A stretch of DNA of 64,000 nt from SHZI01 sp963802215 (GTDB taxonomy: Bacteria > Pseudomonadota > Gammaproteobacteria > Steroidobacterales > GCA-2729495). Position numbers and translations under genes: made by a program. Below, piece by piece: positions 39,546 to 47,023 of the stretch. The first letter of the stretch is position 1, and each line of letters opens with the position of its first letter. The DNA lies in NCBI GenBank assembly GCA_963802215.1, contig CAWDHQ010000002.1:744001-808000 (forward strand). The letters are read 5' to 3'. Under the pieces are notes generated by a model that saw nothing but the letters and a program-made list of their open reading frames with translations, ran no database searches and was not told where the DNA came from.

Positions 39546-39824
39546 GTGACGGACCAACTCCCAGACCGCCTGAGCACGAACCCCCGGAGTCCGTACTACA
39601 GCGCTGACCTCCTCGAGCGTGGCATTGGCATCCGCTTCAACGGCAAGGAGCGGCGGGACGTGGAGGAGTACTGCATCAGCGAGGGCTGGATCCGGGTTGC
39701 CGTGGGCAAGGCCCTGGACCGCCGCGGGCAGCCGCTGACCGTACAGCGCAAGGGGAGCGTCGAGGCCTATTTCCTGCAGCCTGACGCCCAGGCTGCGAAT
39801 TCCCCGAACGTCAATCCCGGCTGA
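39546..39824 (+). CDS. DUF3297 family protein
   Basis: A 92-residue protein with the DUF3297 pattern: LPDRLSTNPRSPYYSADLLE, GIGIRFNGKERRDVEEYCIS and GWIRVAVGKALDRRGQPLT. Function is unknown; the family is small, soluble and common in Proteobacteria. GTG start. Confidence 0.85.
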   Translation: MTDQLPDRLSTNPRSPYYSADLLERGIGIRFNGKERRDVEEYCISEGWIRVAVGKALDRRGQPLTVQRKGSVEAYFLQPDAQAANSPNVNPG

Positions 39825-39847
39825 CGAGCCGCCCGAGCGGGGCTCCG

Positions 39848-40792
39848 GTGAAGTTCATCAATCCAGCGACGCCAACTCGTCCCGGACGGCTCCCCCCGAT
39901 CGTCGGCGTCGGCATCCTCATTCTTCTCGTGCTTCTCCAGCAGCGGCCGTACCTCGACCTCCCCGGCATGGGACGCGTCGCAAGTGCGGTGCCGGATGCG
40001 CTCCACGGTGCCTGGTTCGCGTGTGTGACGTGGGTCTTGCTGCTGATCGTGGACCGCCGCGTGCGAGGTGGCCGGGCCGTCGCGGTCGCTGCCCTGATCG
40101 GGCTCACCGTCGCTGTGGGCACCGAGCTGCTGCAGAAGAGCAACGGTGGCAACGCGGAGATCGGCGACGTTTTCTTCAATATGATCGGCATGAGCGCCGC
40201 GATGTTCCTGTGGAGTGCGCGCCGGGGATTTCTGGCGCCCCGACTCGGCGTGAGCCTCGCGATTCTGCTGCTGGCCGGATCGGTGTGGCCGGTGGTCCCC
40301 GCACTGCTGACCGAGCACTACCGCAAGGCGATTGCCCCGGAGCTCGTGCGCTTCGACTCAGTGCGGGGGCGGGGCCTTTACGCCAGCAACAGCAGCATTG
40401 CGATCACGGCCGCCCCGTCGGGTTGGTCCATCACCGGTCCGGTGTTGCGGATCGACCTTGCCGAGGAGACCTGGCCGGGGGTGCGGCTTGATCGTCCGGT
40501 CGCAGACTGGAGTCCCTATTCCAGACTCGATGTGGATCTGTACGTCGATGGCGCCGAACCGATGCCGGTCACGATATCGGTGCGCCTGGACAACGCACCG
40601 GTCGTTCAGGTGTTCGAGCGCTTTACCTGCGCCCCCGGGCCCTGTCATCTTCAGCTGCCGTTTGCCGGCCTGTTCGATCGCGCGGTCGCGCGGGTCAACA
40701 TGGTCGTGATCTTCTCCGAACGTGAGCACGCCGGGCGGGTGATGTACCTCGGGCGCGTGGCGCTGGGGACCCAGGCGTTCCGCCGGCGCTAG
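39848..40792 (+). CDS. VanZ-like membrane protein with a C-terminal beta domain
   Basis: A 314-residue protein. The first 150 residues have about five helices with a VanZ-like signature (DALHGAWFACVTW, GTELLQ, DVFFNMIGM). The remaining part is a soluble, beta-rich domain with YSRLDVDLYVDGAEPMPVTI and LQLPFAGLFDRAVARVNMVV, resembling a carbohydrate-binding or CIA30-type sandwich. Function is not known. GTG start, 23 nt after the DUF3297 gene. Confidence 0.6.
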   Translation: MKFINPATPTRPGRLPPIVGVGILILLVLLQQRPYLDLPGMGRVASAVPDALHGAWFACVTWVLLLIVDRRVRGGRAVAVAALIGLTVAVGTELLQKSNGGNAEIGDVFFNMIGMSAAMFLWSARRGFLAPRLGVSLAILLLAGSVWPVVPALLTEHYRKAIAPELVRFDSVRGRGLYASNSSIAITAAPSGWSITGPVLRIDLAEETWPGVRLDRPVADWSPYSRLDVDLYVDGAEPMPVTISVRLDNAPVVQVFERFTCAPGPCHLQLPFAGLFDRAVARVNMVVIFSEREHAGRVMYLGRVALGTQAFRRR

Positions 40793-41193
40793 TCGTGATG
40801 CAAGGCCAGGGTGCTGGTGGTCAGCCGCCAGAACCCGGTGCTCCCCGTGCGGCACAGCTCGAAGATGCCGTCGTCGCTGCCGGCATCCACGTCCACGCTC
40901 ACCCGGAGCTTGCGGCAGGTGCCATCGCCCGCCGTCAGCGTGCTGATCACGCGCACGCCGCCCGAGTGCCCCGACTCGGGTTCCGTCCAGCCCACTGACT
41001 CGCCATCACCGAGTTCGTAAAGGGCCAGCTGAATGTTCTGGCGCAGGAGCTCCCAGTCGGCCGGCACGAGGTCGCTCGCCGAGAGCCGGTCCAGGAACCA
41101 GTAGCGGGGTCCCTCGGTGACCGGCTGCGCCGGCACGGCCGTTGCCGCGATCAGGGTCGCGAGGGCCAGCACCCCGGGGCCGGTTCGCGTCAC
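40789..41193 (-). CDS. Small secreted protein of the RT0821/Lpp0805 surface-antigen type
   Basis: A 134-residue protein from the GTG at 41193, next to the stop of the gene upstream. The signal peptide GVLALATLIAATAVPAQP is followed by a C-terminal region resembling the surface-antigen domain (LYELGDGESVGWTEPESGHSG; CRKLRVSVDVD; ELCRTGSTGFWRLTTS). Two conserved Cys may form a disulfide. Convergent with the VanZ-like gene, overlapping it by 4 nt. Earlier in-frame codons lie in the neighbouring gene. Confidence 0.6.
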   Translation of the reverse strand: MTRTGPGVLALATLIAATAVPAQPVTEGPRYWFLDRLSASDLVPADWELLRQNIQLALYELGDGESVGWTEPESGHSGGVRVISTLTAGDGTCRKLRVSVDVDAGSDDGIFELCRTGSTGFWRLTTSTLALHHD

Positions 41194-41197
41194 GGGC

Positions 41198-42220
41198 TCA
41201 GCCCTTCCGTCCGTGGCGGAGCAGCTCGGCGCCCGCGCCCAGTGCCCTGAGCTTGCCGAGCGCGGCGTCGTAGGCGATGGGGGCCATGCCGCAGTTCGTG
41301 CAGGGCAGGATCCGCTCGAGTTCCACGTGCTCGGAGGCCGCACGCAGCGTGGCCGCAACCTCGGCCGGCGATTCCACCCGGTCCCCCGTCACCTGGATCG
41401 CACCCACCATCAGCTGCTTGTCCGGCAGCAGCCGGAGCAGGGACAGGGGCACGTTGGAGCCGGCGCATTCCAGCGAGACCTGGTCGATGCGGCTCGCGTT
41501 CAGAGCCGGGAAGATTTCCTCGTACTGGCGCCACTCGCTGCCCAGGGACTTCTTCCAGTCCAGGTTGGCCTGGATGCCGTAGCCGTAACAGATATGCACG
41601 GCGGTCGTGCACTTCAGGCCGTCGATCGCCCGGTGCAGCGCCTCGATGCCCCAGTCCTTCACTTCGCTCATGAAGACATTGAAGGCGGGCTCGTCGAACT
41701 GGATGACGTCCACGCCGGCCGCCTCCAGTTCCTTCGCCTCGGCGTTCAGGATGTCGGCAAAGGCGAGCGCCATCGCCGGCCGGCTGCCGTAGTGGCCGTC
41801 GGCGATCGTGTCGCAGATGGTCATGGGGCCCGGAAGCGTGAACTTGAATCTCGCCTTCGTTTGCGCGCGGCTGAAACGCACCTCTTCCAGGTGCACCGGC
41901 AAGGGGCGTGAGAGGGGACCCGTCACCGTCGGCACGTCGAGCTCGTAGCGATTGTTGCGGATGCCCATCCGCGTCATCTTCTGCCAGTCGATCCCGGAGA
42001 GGCCTTCCAGGAAGCCGTGGACGAAGTGCGTGCGGAAGACTTCCCCGTTGGTGACGGTGTGGATGCCGGCCTCTTCCTGGTGGCGCAGCCAGTCGGCGGC
42101 GGCCCGGCGCTTGCCGTCCTCCAGCGCCTTGCCGGAGAGCTTCCAGGCGCCCTTGAGAGTTTCCGGCTCCGCAAGCCAGTCGGGGCGCGGCAGGCTGCCG
42201 GCGATGGACGTCTCGAGCAT
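41198..42220 (-). CDS. Core-MetE-type methionine synthase (B12-independent, C-terminal domain only)
   Basis: A 340-residue TIM barrel equal to the catalytic half of MetE, lacking its N-terminal half. Zinc ligands appear intact: His and Cys in VHICYGYG, Glu/Cys in VSLECAGSN and Cys in LPCTNCGMAP. Homocysteine-binding-type segments IQFDEPAFNVFMSE and SIAGSLPRPDWL are present. Stand-alone core MetE proteins are folate-independent or use unknown methyl donors, so the methyl donor here is open. A full metH is present in the same window. Confidence 0.75.
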   Translation of the reverse strand: MLETSIAGSLPRPDWLAEPETLKGAWKLSGKALEDGKRRAAADWLRHQEEAGIHTVTNGEVFRTHFVHGFLEGLSGIDWQKMTRMGIRNNRYELDVPTVTGPLSRPLPVHLEEVRFSRAQTKARFKFTLPGPMTICDTIADGHYGSRPAMALAFADILNAEAKELEAAGVDVIQFDEPAFNVFMSEVKDWGIEALHRAIDGLKCTTAVHICYGYGIQANLDWKKSLGSEWRQYEEIFPALNASRIDQVSLECAGSNVPLSLLRLLPDKQLMVGAIQVTGDRVESPAEVAATLRAASEHVELERILPCTNCGMAPIAYDAALGKLRALGAGAELLRHGRKG

Positions 42221-42351
42221 GGCAGGGGCCCCTCAGGCCGATTCGCGCGTTATGGAAATGCGGGGTCAATCCTAGCAAAGGCCGGGCCCCGGAATTTGCA
42301 GCTTTCATTCAGGTTTCGCGATCTAGACTCGCTGCCAGAGAGAGGTGTCCC
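42221..42351. promoter_or_regulatory. Divergent promoter region, core-metE / secreted protein
   Basis: A 131-nt spacer between divergent genes. I see an AGAGAGG ribosome site just before the plus-strand ATG, but no clear sigma70 boxes, B12-box or riboswitch-like fold. Confidence 0.3.
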
Positions 42352-44655
42352 ATGGCCGCCAACCGCGCAGCCGCCGCACTCGCCACACTCGCCGTATGCC
42401 TCACCGCCGTATCCGCCGACCTGGCGGCGGCAGACGCCGACTGGCCCCGGGAGGTCCGGTCGGGCAACGCCACGATCGTCCTCTACCAGCCCCAGTTCGA
42501 TACCCTCGACGGCATCGAGACCCGCGCCCGGATCGCCGTCGCCATCCAGCGGCCGGACGTGCCCCCCGAGTTTGGCGCGCTCTGGGTCGCCGCCACCCTT
42601 GACGTGGACCGGGACGAGGACACAGCCCGCTTCCAGGCCTTCGTCATCGAGCGCGCCCGGTTTCCCGACGCGACGGAACAGGAGGTCAAGGAGCTCACCG
42701 CGCTGATCGAGCGAGCGGCGCCCGGCTGGGACCTCAACCTGTCGCTCACCGAACTCCGGGCCGGGCTCGAGGCCGAGGGTGGCACGGCCGACCCCGGCTT
42801 CCGCAATGAGCCGCCGCAGATCATCTATCGCGACCGCCCGGCGATCCTCGTGACGATCGATGGCGCACCGAAGCTGCAGCCGGTCAAGGACTCGCCGTAC
42901 CAGCGCGTCGTCAACACGCCGTTCCCGGTCGTCTTCGACCCCGCCAGCGGGCAGTACTGGCTGTTCGGCTCGGAAGTCTGGTTCACCACCCGGGATCTCG
43001 AGCGAGGCCCCTGGTCCCCGCGGGACGCGGCGCCGTCGGGCATCGCCCGGCTGTTCTCGTCCACGGCCGAAGAAGCGCCTCTCGATGCGGGGGAGGGTGT
43101 CCCGAAGGAGCAGTTGCGCACGGCCGAGATCATCGTGAGCACCGTGCCCGCCGAGCTCATCTCCACGGAGGGCAGGCCCCAGTACCGGCCGCTCGTGGGC
43201 GACGACATGCTCTACGTCACCAATACCGGCAGCGATCTCTTCCTGGAGGTGCCGACGAAGCGCTACTACGTGGTGCTCTCCGGCCGCTGGTACCGGTCCA
43301 GCGCCCTCACGGGGCCCTGGACCTGGGTGGATCCCGGGAAGGTGCCCCCGGCCTTCGCCGACGTGCCGGCGAAGTCGGAGAAGGCCGGGGTCCTGGCGCA
43401 CGTCCCGGGCACGGACGAGGCCAAGGACGCGGTCATGGACACGATGATCCCGCAGACCTCGGCGGTCCGGCGTGGCGCGGCGGACCTGGACGTGACTTAT
43501 GACGGTACGCCCCGGTTCGAGCGTATTCCCGGCACGTCGCTGCTCTACGCGCAGAACACCACGGCCCAGGTGCTGAAGGTCGGGGACCGCTATTACGCTG
43601 TGGACCAGGGGGCCTGGTACGTGTCGGAGTCAGCCCACGGTCCCTGGGCGGTGGCCGAGGCGCGGCCGGAGGAGGTCGAGGACATCCCGCCGAGCAGCCC
43701 CGCCTACAACGTGAAGTACGTGTACATCTACGACTCCACGCCGGAGGTCGTCTACGTCGGCTACCTGCCGGGCTACACCTGGGCCTTTCCCTATCGCGGC
43801 GCCATCGTCTACGGCACGGGCTACCACTACCGGCCCTGGTTCGGTCCGGCCTACTACTACCCGCGCCCGAGCACCTGGGGATTCCACATGCACTACGACC
43901 CCTGGTACGGCTGGGGCTACGGCATGAGCTGGACCGCCGGCTGGTTGAGCTTCTCCTCCGGCTGGGGCAGCGGCTGGGGCTACGGCTATCCCTACGGTTA
44001 CCGGCAGGGCTACTGGAACGGCTACGACAACGGCTACTGGGCCGGCCAGCACACGGGCGGCTGGTTCGGCCCGGGCGGTTACCGCCCGCCGCCGCCTCAC
44101 CATTCCGATCGCGGCCCCCGGCGCGGGTTCCGTCCGCCCGATCGCACCCGGATCGGGTCGCTGCCCGGCATCGGTGGGCGGCCCTCGGCGCGCCCGCGCC
44201 CGGTGAACAACCTCTACGCCCGGCCGGCGTCGCGGCCGGAGTCGCGACCAGAATCACGGCCGGAGTCGCGGCCGGAGTCGCGCCCGGGCGAACGGCGGAC
44301 CATCCAGCCCGTGCCCCGGCCAACCGCCCGATTGCCGAACGACGTGTACGTGGACCGGGAGGGGATTCCTTACCGGCGTACGAAGGACGGCTGGCAGACC
44401 CGCGAGAACCGGCAGTGGCGGCCGGAACAGCACCGGTCCACGTCACCGGGCTATCGCCCGTCGCCGCCCGTGGAACTCCGGCGGCCGGCGCCCGCACCCC
44501 CGTCCCGCGCCGACTCCCGGCCGGAGCCTGGCGCCCGGCCGGCGCCGGGCGCCGACTGGGGCAACCGGTCCGGCCCCCGGGGCGGTCCGTCGGTGCCCGC
44601 ATCGAACCAGTCCCGCCTGCGGAGCCATGGCAGCGACCGGTCGGAACGACGCTGA
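42352..44655 (+). CDS. Large secreted Tyr/Gly/Pro-rich protein
   Basis: A 767-residue exported protein (signal peptide RAAAALATLAVCLTAVSADLA). Residues 30-440 form a soluble part with repeated cell-surface-type motifs: VNTPFPVVFDPASGQYWLFG, YYVVLSGRWYRSSALTGPW, YYAVDQGAWYVSESAHGPW. These fit carbohydrate-binding-like repeats of unknown role. Residues 450-590 are dominated by Tyr, Gly and Trp. The last 180 are Arg/Pro-rich and include a PESR tandem repeat near 44230-44285. It may be a matrix or envelope protein; no enzyme motif seen. Confidence 0.65.
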   Translation: MAANRAAAALATLAVCLTAVSADLAAADADWPREVRSGNATIVLYQPQFDTLDGIETRARIAVAIQRPDVPPEFGALWVAATLDVDRDEDTARFQAFVIERARFPDATEQEVKELTALIERAAPGWDLNLSLTELRAGLEAEGGTADPGFRNEPPQIIYRDRPAILVTIDGAPKLQPVKDSPYQRVVNTPFPVVFDPASGQYWLFGSEVWFTTRDLERGPWSPRDAAPSGIARLFSSTAEEAPLDAGEGVPKEQLRTAEIIVSTVPAELISTEGRPQYRPLVGDDMLYVTNTGSDLFLEVPTKRYYVVLSGRWYRSSALTGPWTWVDPGKVPPAFADVPAKSEKAGVLAHVPGTDEAKDAVMDTMIPQTSAVRRGAADLDVTYDGTPRFERIPGTSLLYAQNTTAQVLKVGDRYYAVDQGAWYVSESAHGPWAVAEARPEEVEDIPPSSPAYNVKYVYIYDSTPEVVYVGYLPGYTWAFPYRGAIVYGTGYHYRPWFGPAYYYPRPSTWGFHMHYDPWYGWGYGMSWTAGWLSFSSGWGSGWGYGYPYGYRQGYWNGYDNGYWAGQHTGGWFGPGGYRPPPPHHSDRGPRRGFRPPDRTRIGSLPGIGGRPSARPRPVNNLYARPASRPESRPESRPESRPESRPGERRTIQPVPRPTARLPNDVYVDREGIPYRRTKDGWQTRENRQWRPEQHRSTSPGYRPSPPVELRRPAPAPPSRADSRPEPGARPAPGADWGNRSGPRGGPSVPASNQSRLRSHGSDRSERR
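44221..44285 (+). repeat. 12-nt tandem repeat encoding PESR units
   Basis: About five consecutive copies of CGGCCGGAGTCG with minor third-base changes, coding RPES repeats in the secreted protein. Such short tandem repeats can change copy number by slippage. Confidence 0.85.
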
Positions 44656-44715
44656 GGGGATCGACGCTGGCGAAGCCGGTATGATGGCGCCCCTTTCCCG
44701 TCCCGGTTCCTCTCC

Positions 44716-45807
44716 ATGGCCATCCAATGCGGCATCGTCGGCTTGCCCAACGTCGGCAAGTCCACCCTGTTCAACGCCCTGACGGCAGCGGGCATCGCCG
44801 CCGAGAACTATCCCTTCTGCACGATCGATCCCAACGTGGGCGTCGTGCCCGTGCCCGACGCGCGCCTGCAGCAGCTGGCCGCCATCGCGGGCTCGGAGAA
44901 GATCCTGCCGGCGGCAGTGGAGTTCGTGGACATCGCGGGCCTCGTGGCTGGCGCTTCGAAGGGCGAGGGCCTGGGCAACAAGTTCCTCGCCAACATCCGC
45001 GAGACCCACGCGATCGCCCACGTGGTGCGCTGCTTTGAGAACGACGACGTGGTGCACGTGGCCGGCCGCATCGACCCGATCCATGACATCGAGGTGATCA
45101 ACACCGAGTTGCTGCTCGCCGACCTGGCGGGCGTCGAGAAGGCGGCCGAGAAGTCCGAGAAGGCCGCCAAGGCCGGCAAGAAGGAAGACATCGCGCGGCG
45201 CGACCTCCTTCAGAAGCTCCGCGCCCACCTGGACGCCGGCAAGCCGGCGCGCACCTTCCCCGTCCCCGACGAGCACCGGCAGGCGATCGCCGAGATGTTC
45301 CTGCTCACGGCCAAGCCCGTGATGTACGTCGCCAACGTGGACGAGAAGGGCCTGGCCGGCAACCCGTTCGTGGACAAGGTCCGCGCCCACGCGAAGACCG
45401 ACGGCGCCGAAGTCGTCGTGGTGTGCGCCGCCATCGAGGCGGAGATCGCCCAGCTGGACGACGCCGACAAGCAGGCGTTCCTGGACGACCTGAAGCTCAC
45501 GGAGCCGGGCCTGAACCGCGTGATCCTGGCGGGCTACCGCCTGCTGGGCCTGCAGACCTACTTCACCTGCGGCCCCAAGGAGACCCGGGCCTGGACGATC
45601 CCCATCGGCGCCACCGCGCCCCAGGCCGCCGGCGTGATCCACACGGACTTCGAGAAGGGCTTCATCCGCGCCGAGGTCATTGCCTTCGCCGACTACATCG
45701 CCGGCAAGGGCGAGCAGGGGGCCAAGGAGGCCGGCCGGCTGCGCCTGGAGGGCAAGGAATACGTCATGCACGAGGGCGACGTGGTCCACTTCCGCTTCAA
45801 CGTGTAG
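44716..45807 (+). CDS. ychF: Redox-regulated ATPase YchF
   Basis: OLA1/YchF P-loop protein that binds ribosomes and hydrolyses ATP. It has 363 residues: P-loop GLPNVGKSTLFNALTAAG, G3 DIAGLVAGASKGEGLGN, a long coiled-coil arm (VEKAAEKSEKAAKAGKKED), VANVDEKG at the G4 position, and a C-terminal TGS domain. Its TAG stop overlaps the left end of the IS110 insertion: TAG was evidently provided by a REP and then kept because the element's core dinucleotide AG restores it. Confidence 0.97.
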   Translation: MAIQCGIVGLPNVGKSTLFNALTAAGIAAENYPFCTIDPNVGVVPVPDARLQQLAAIAGSEKILPAAVEFVDIAGLVAGASKGEGLGNKFLANIRETHAIAHVVRCFENDDVVHVAGRIDPIHDIEVINTELLLADLAGVEKAAEKSEKAAKAGKKEDIARRDLLQKLRAHLDAGKPARTFPVPDEHRQAIAEMFLLTAKPVMYVANVDEKGLAGNPFVDKVRAHAKTDGAEVVVVCAAIEAEIAQLDDADKQAFLDDLKLTEPGLNRVILAGYRLLGLQTYFTCGPKETRAWTIPIGATAPQAAGVIHTDFEKGFIRAEVIAFADYIAGKGEQGAKEAGRLRLEGKEYVMHEGDVVHFRFNV

Positions 45808-45822
45808 CAGCTGTGTTGTGAG

Positions 45823-46767
45823 TCAAGCGGTGATGGGCGGCTGCCAGGGCGCGTTATCGCGGACCATGGCATTGAGGATCACCAGGAGTTTGCGCATGCA
45901 GGCGGTGATGGCGACCTTGGGCGGTTTGCCGGCGAGACGCAGGCGGGCGTAGAAGGCTTTGATCGGCGGGTTGGAGCGGATGGCCGCCAGAGTGGCCATG
46001 TAGAGTGCGGTACGGACCTGCCAGCGGCCACCCCAGATGTGGCGTTGGCCGCGCAGCGTGCCGCTGTCGCGATTGAAGGGCGCCAGGCCGGCCAGGGCCG
46101 CGATCTGCTTGTCGCTGAGCTGGCCGAGCTCGGGCAGGTCGCCGATCAGGGCCTGGGCGGTGACCCGGCCGATCCCGGGCACGCCAGCCAGTAGGTTCTC
46201 GCGGGCCTGCCACACCGGACTGTCCTGGATCTGCTCGCGCAGTTCGCGATCGGTGTCTTCCAGGCAGCGTTGCAGCCAGCGGATGTGGGTGGTGAGGTTA
46301 CGGCGCACCAGGGTGGGGGGTGCCGCACTCAAGCGGTTTTTCTCCGCCACCAGCATCTGCATCAGCTGCCGGCGCCGCGCCACCAGGGCACTCAGCACCT
46401 GGGCCGTCTCGTCCTTCAGGGCGCGGCAGGCGGGCTTGACGGCCGCGGCGAAGGCGCACAGCACCCGGGCATCCAACTGGTCGGTCTTGGCCAGCTGGCC
46501 GGTGGCCCGGGCGAAGTCCCGCACCTGACGCGGGTTGACCACGACCACGGCGAAGCCCTCGGCGGCCAGCAGCCCGGCCAGCTGGGCGGCCAGGGGGCCG
46601 CCCGCTTCCAGGATGATCTGGTCGGGAGCATGGGGCTTGAGCCGGGTGATCAGCGCGCTGATCCCCGCCTCGTCGTGGGGCACGCGGAAGGCCTCGTGGG
46701 CGGGCTCGATGGCGACGTCGAGGTGGTGTTTACCGAGATCAATACCAACAATGGTCTGGACGGTCAT
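45823..46767 (-). CDS. IS110-family DEDD transposase (bridge-RNA-type recombinase)
   Basis: A 314-residue transposase that appears intact. The N-terminal RuvC-like domain has VGIDLGKHHLDVA (Asp at 10), Glu in IILEAGGPLA and Asp residues in LAKTDQLDARVLCAFA. The C-terminal Tnp20-type domain has LLAGVPGIGRVTAQALIGDL (helix-hairpin-helix) and NRDSGTLRGQRHIWGG with the conserved Ser used for strand exchange in IS110 relatives. The ribosome site AGGAAG before the ATG lies inside the predicted donor-loop stem of the upstream RNA. Confidence 0.95.
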   Translation of the reverse strand: MTVQTIVGIDLGKHHLDVAIEPAHEAFRVPHDEAGISALITRLKPHAPDQIILEAGGPLAAQLAGLLAAEGFAVVVVNPRQVRDFARATGQLAKTDQLDARVLCAFAAAVKPACRALKDETAQVLSALVARRRQLMQMLVAEKNRLSAAPPTLVRRNLTTHIRWLQRCLEDTDRELREQIQDSPVWQARENLLAGVPGIGRVTAQALIGDLPELGQLSDKQIAALAGLAPFNRDSGTLRGQRHIWGGRWQVRTALYMATLAAIRSNPPIKAFYARLRLAGKPPKVAITACMRKLLVILNAMVRDNAPWQPPITA

Positions 46768-46769
46768 GG

Positions 46770-46940
46770 CTTCCTCTTTCCCTGCCTTGCGGATGCGGGC
46801 TCGAGGCCCCGGCAGCTGTTCGGGTTGCTAAGGAAGACGGGCCGGGCGACCCAGCTACGTGGCGAGGTCAACCCTCGAGGAGCGCACGGTCTACCCGGCC
46901 CGGTGGCTTACCATCTGACGATAAGGGCCACGGAACCCAA
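46770..46940 (-). ncRNA. Candidate bridge RNA of the IS110 element
   Basis: Read on the minus strand the strip folds into three units. (1) 5' hairpin GTGGC (46927-46931) with GCCAC (46903-46907), plus TTA/TAA. (2) Target loop closed by a 9-bp stem CGGGCCGGG/CCCGGCCCG (46894-46902 with 46838-46846). It holds guide GCGCTCCT (46878-46885), inner hairpin CGAGG/CCTCG (46873-46877 with 46863-46867), then GTAG (46855-46858). (3) Donor loop closed by CTTCCT/AGGAAG (46831-46836 with 46770-46775), with ACAGCTGC (46812-46819), hairpin GGGC/GCCC and CAAG (46786-46789). Guides match the target REP and the element's ends. Exact RNA ends unknown. Confidence 0.65.
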
Positions 46941-46948
46941 CATACAAG

Positions 46949-47000
46949 GAGCGCGTTCACGCGCGACTCGGGCTCTGTACGAGCGGCTTCAGCCGCGACC
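46949..47000. repeat. REP remainder to the right of IS110, plus a degenerate second copy
   Basis: GAGCGCGTTCACGCGCGAC is the interrupted REP whose first GTAG is at 45804-45807. A second copy, GTACGAGCGGCTTCAGCC, begins near 46978. Together they were probably one REP unit closing the ychF gene before the insertion. Confidence 0.8.
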
Positions 47001-47023
47001 CCGCCCGTGCCACTATCGGCCGG

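Larger units (their letters stand above)
45806..46948 (-). mobile_element. IS110-family insertion sequence inside a REP element
   Basis: Joining 45807 directly to 46949 restores GTAGGAGCGCGTTCACGC, a REP variant seen also at 38.8 kb. This fixes the insertion boundaries. AG (CT in transposase orientation) is present at both edges (45806-45807 and 46947-46948), matching the CT core of the IS621 type. The element is about 1.14 kb, has one transposase gene and a roughly 180-nt non-coding strip upstream of it, only 15 nt downstream, and no obvious terminal inverted repeats. Confidence 0.85.

Noticed and set aside
42221..42351. Cobalamin riboswitch before the core-MetE gene
   Set aside because: No B12-box-like sequence or extended paired leader was seen in the 131-nt spacer.
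44221..44285. PESR-coding 12-nt repeats as a CRISPR array
   Set aside because: Repeats are contiguous, in frame and without spacers; there are no cas genes in the window.
46888..46896. GTAG at 46891-46894 (5' of the target guide) as the right target guide of the bridge RNA
   Set aside because: It lies on the wrong side of the left guide; the GTAG at 46855-46858, after the inner hairpin, fits the known left-hairpin-right order better.
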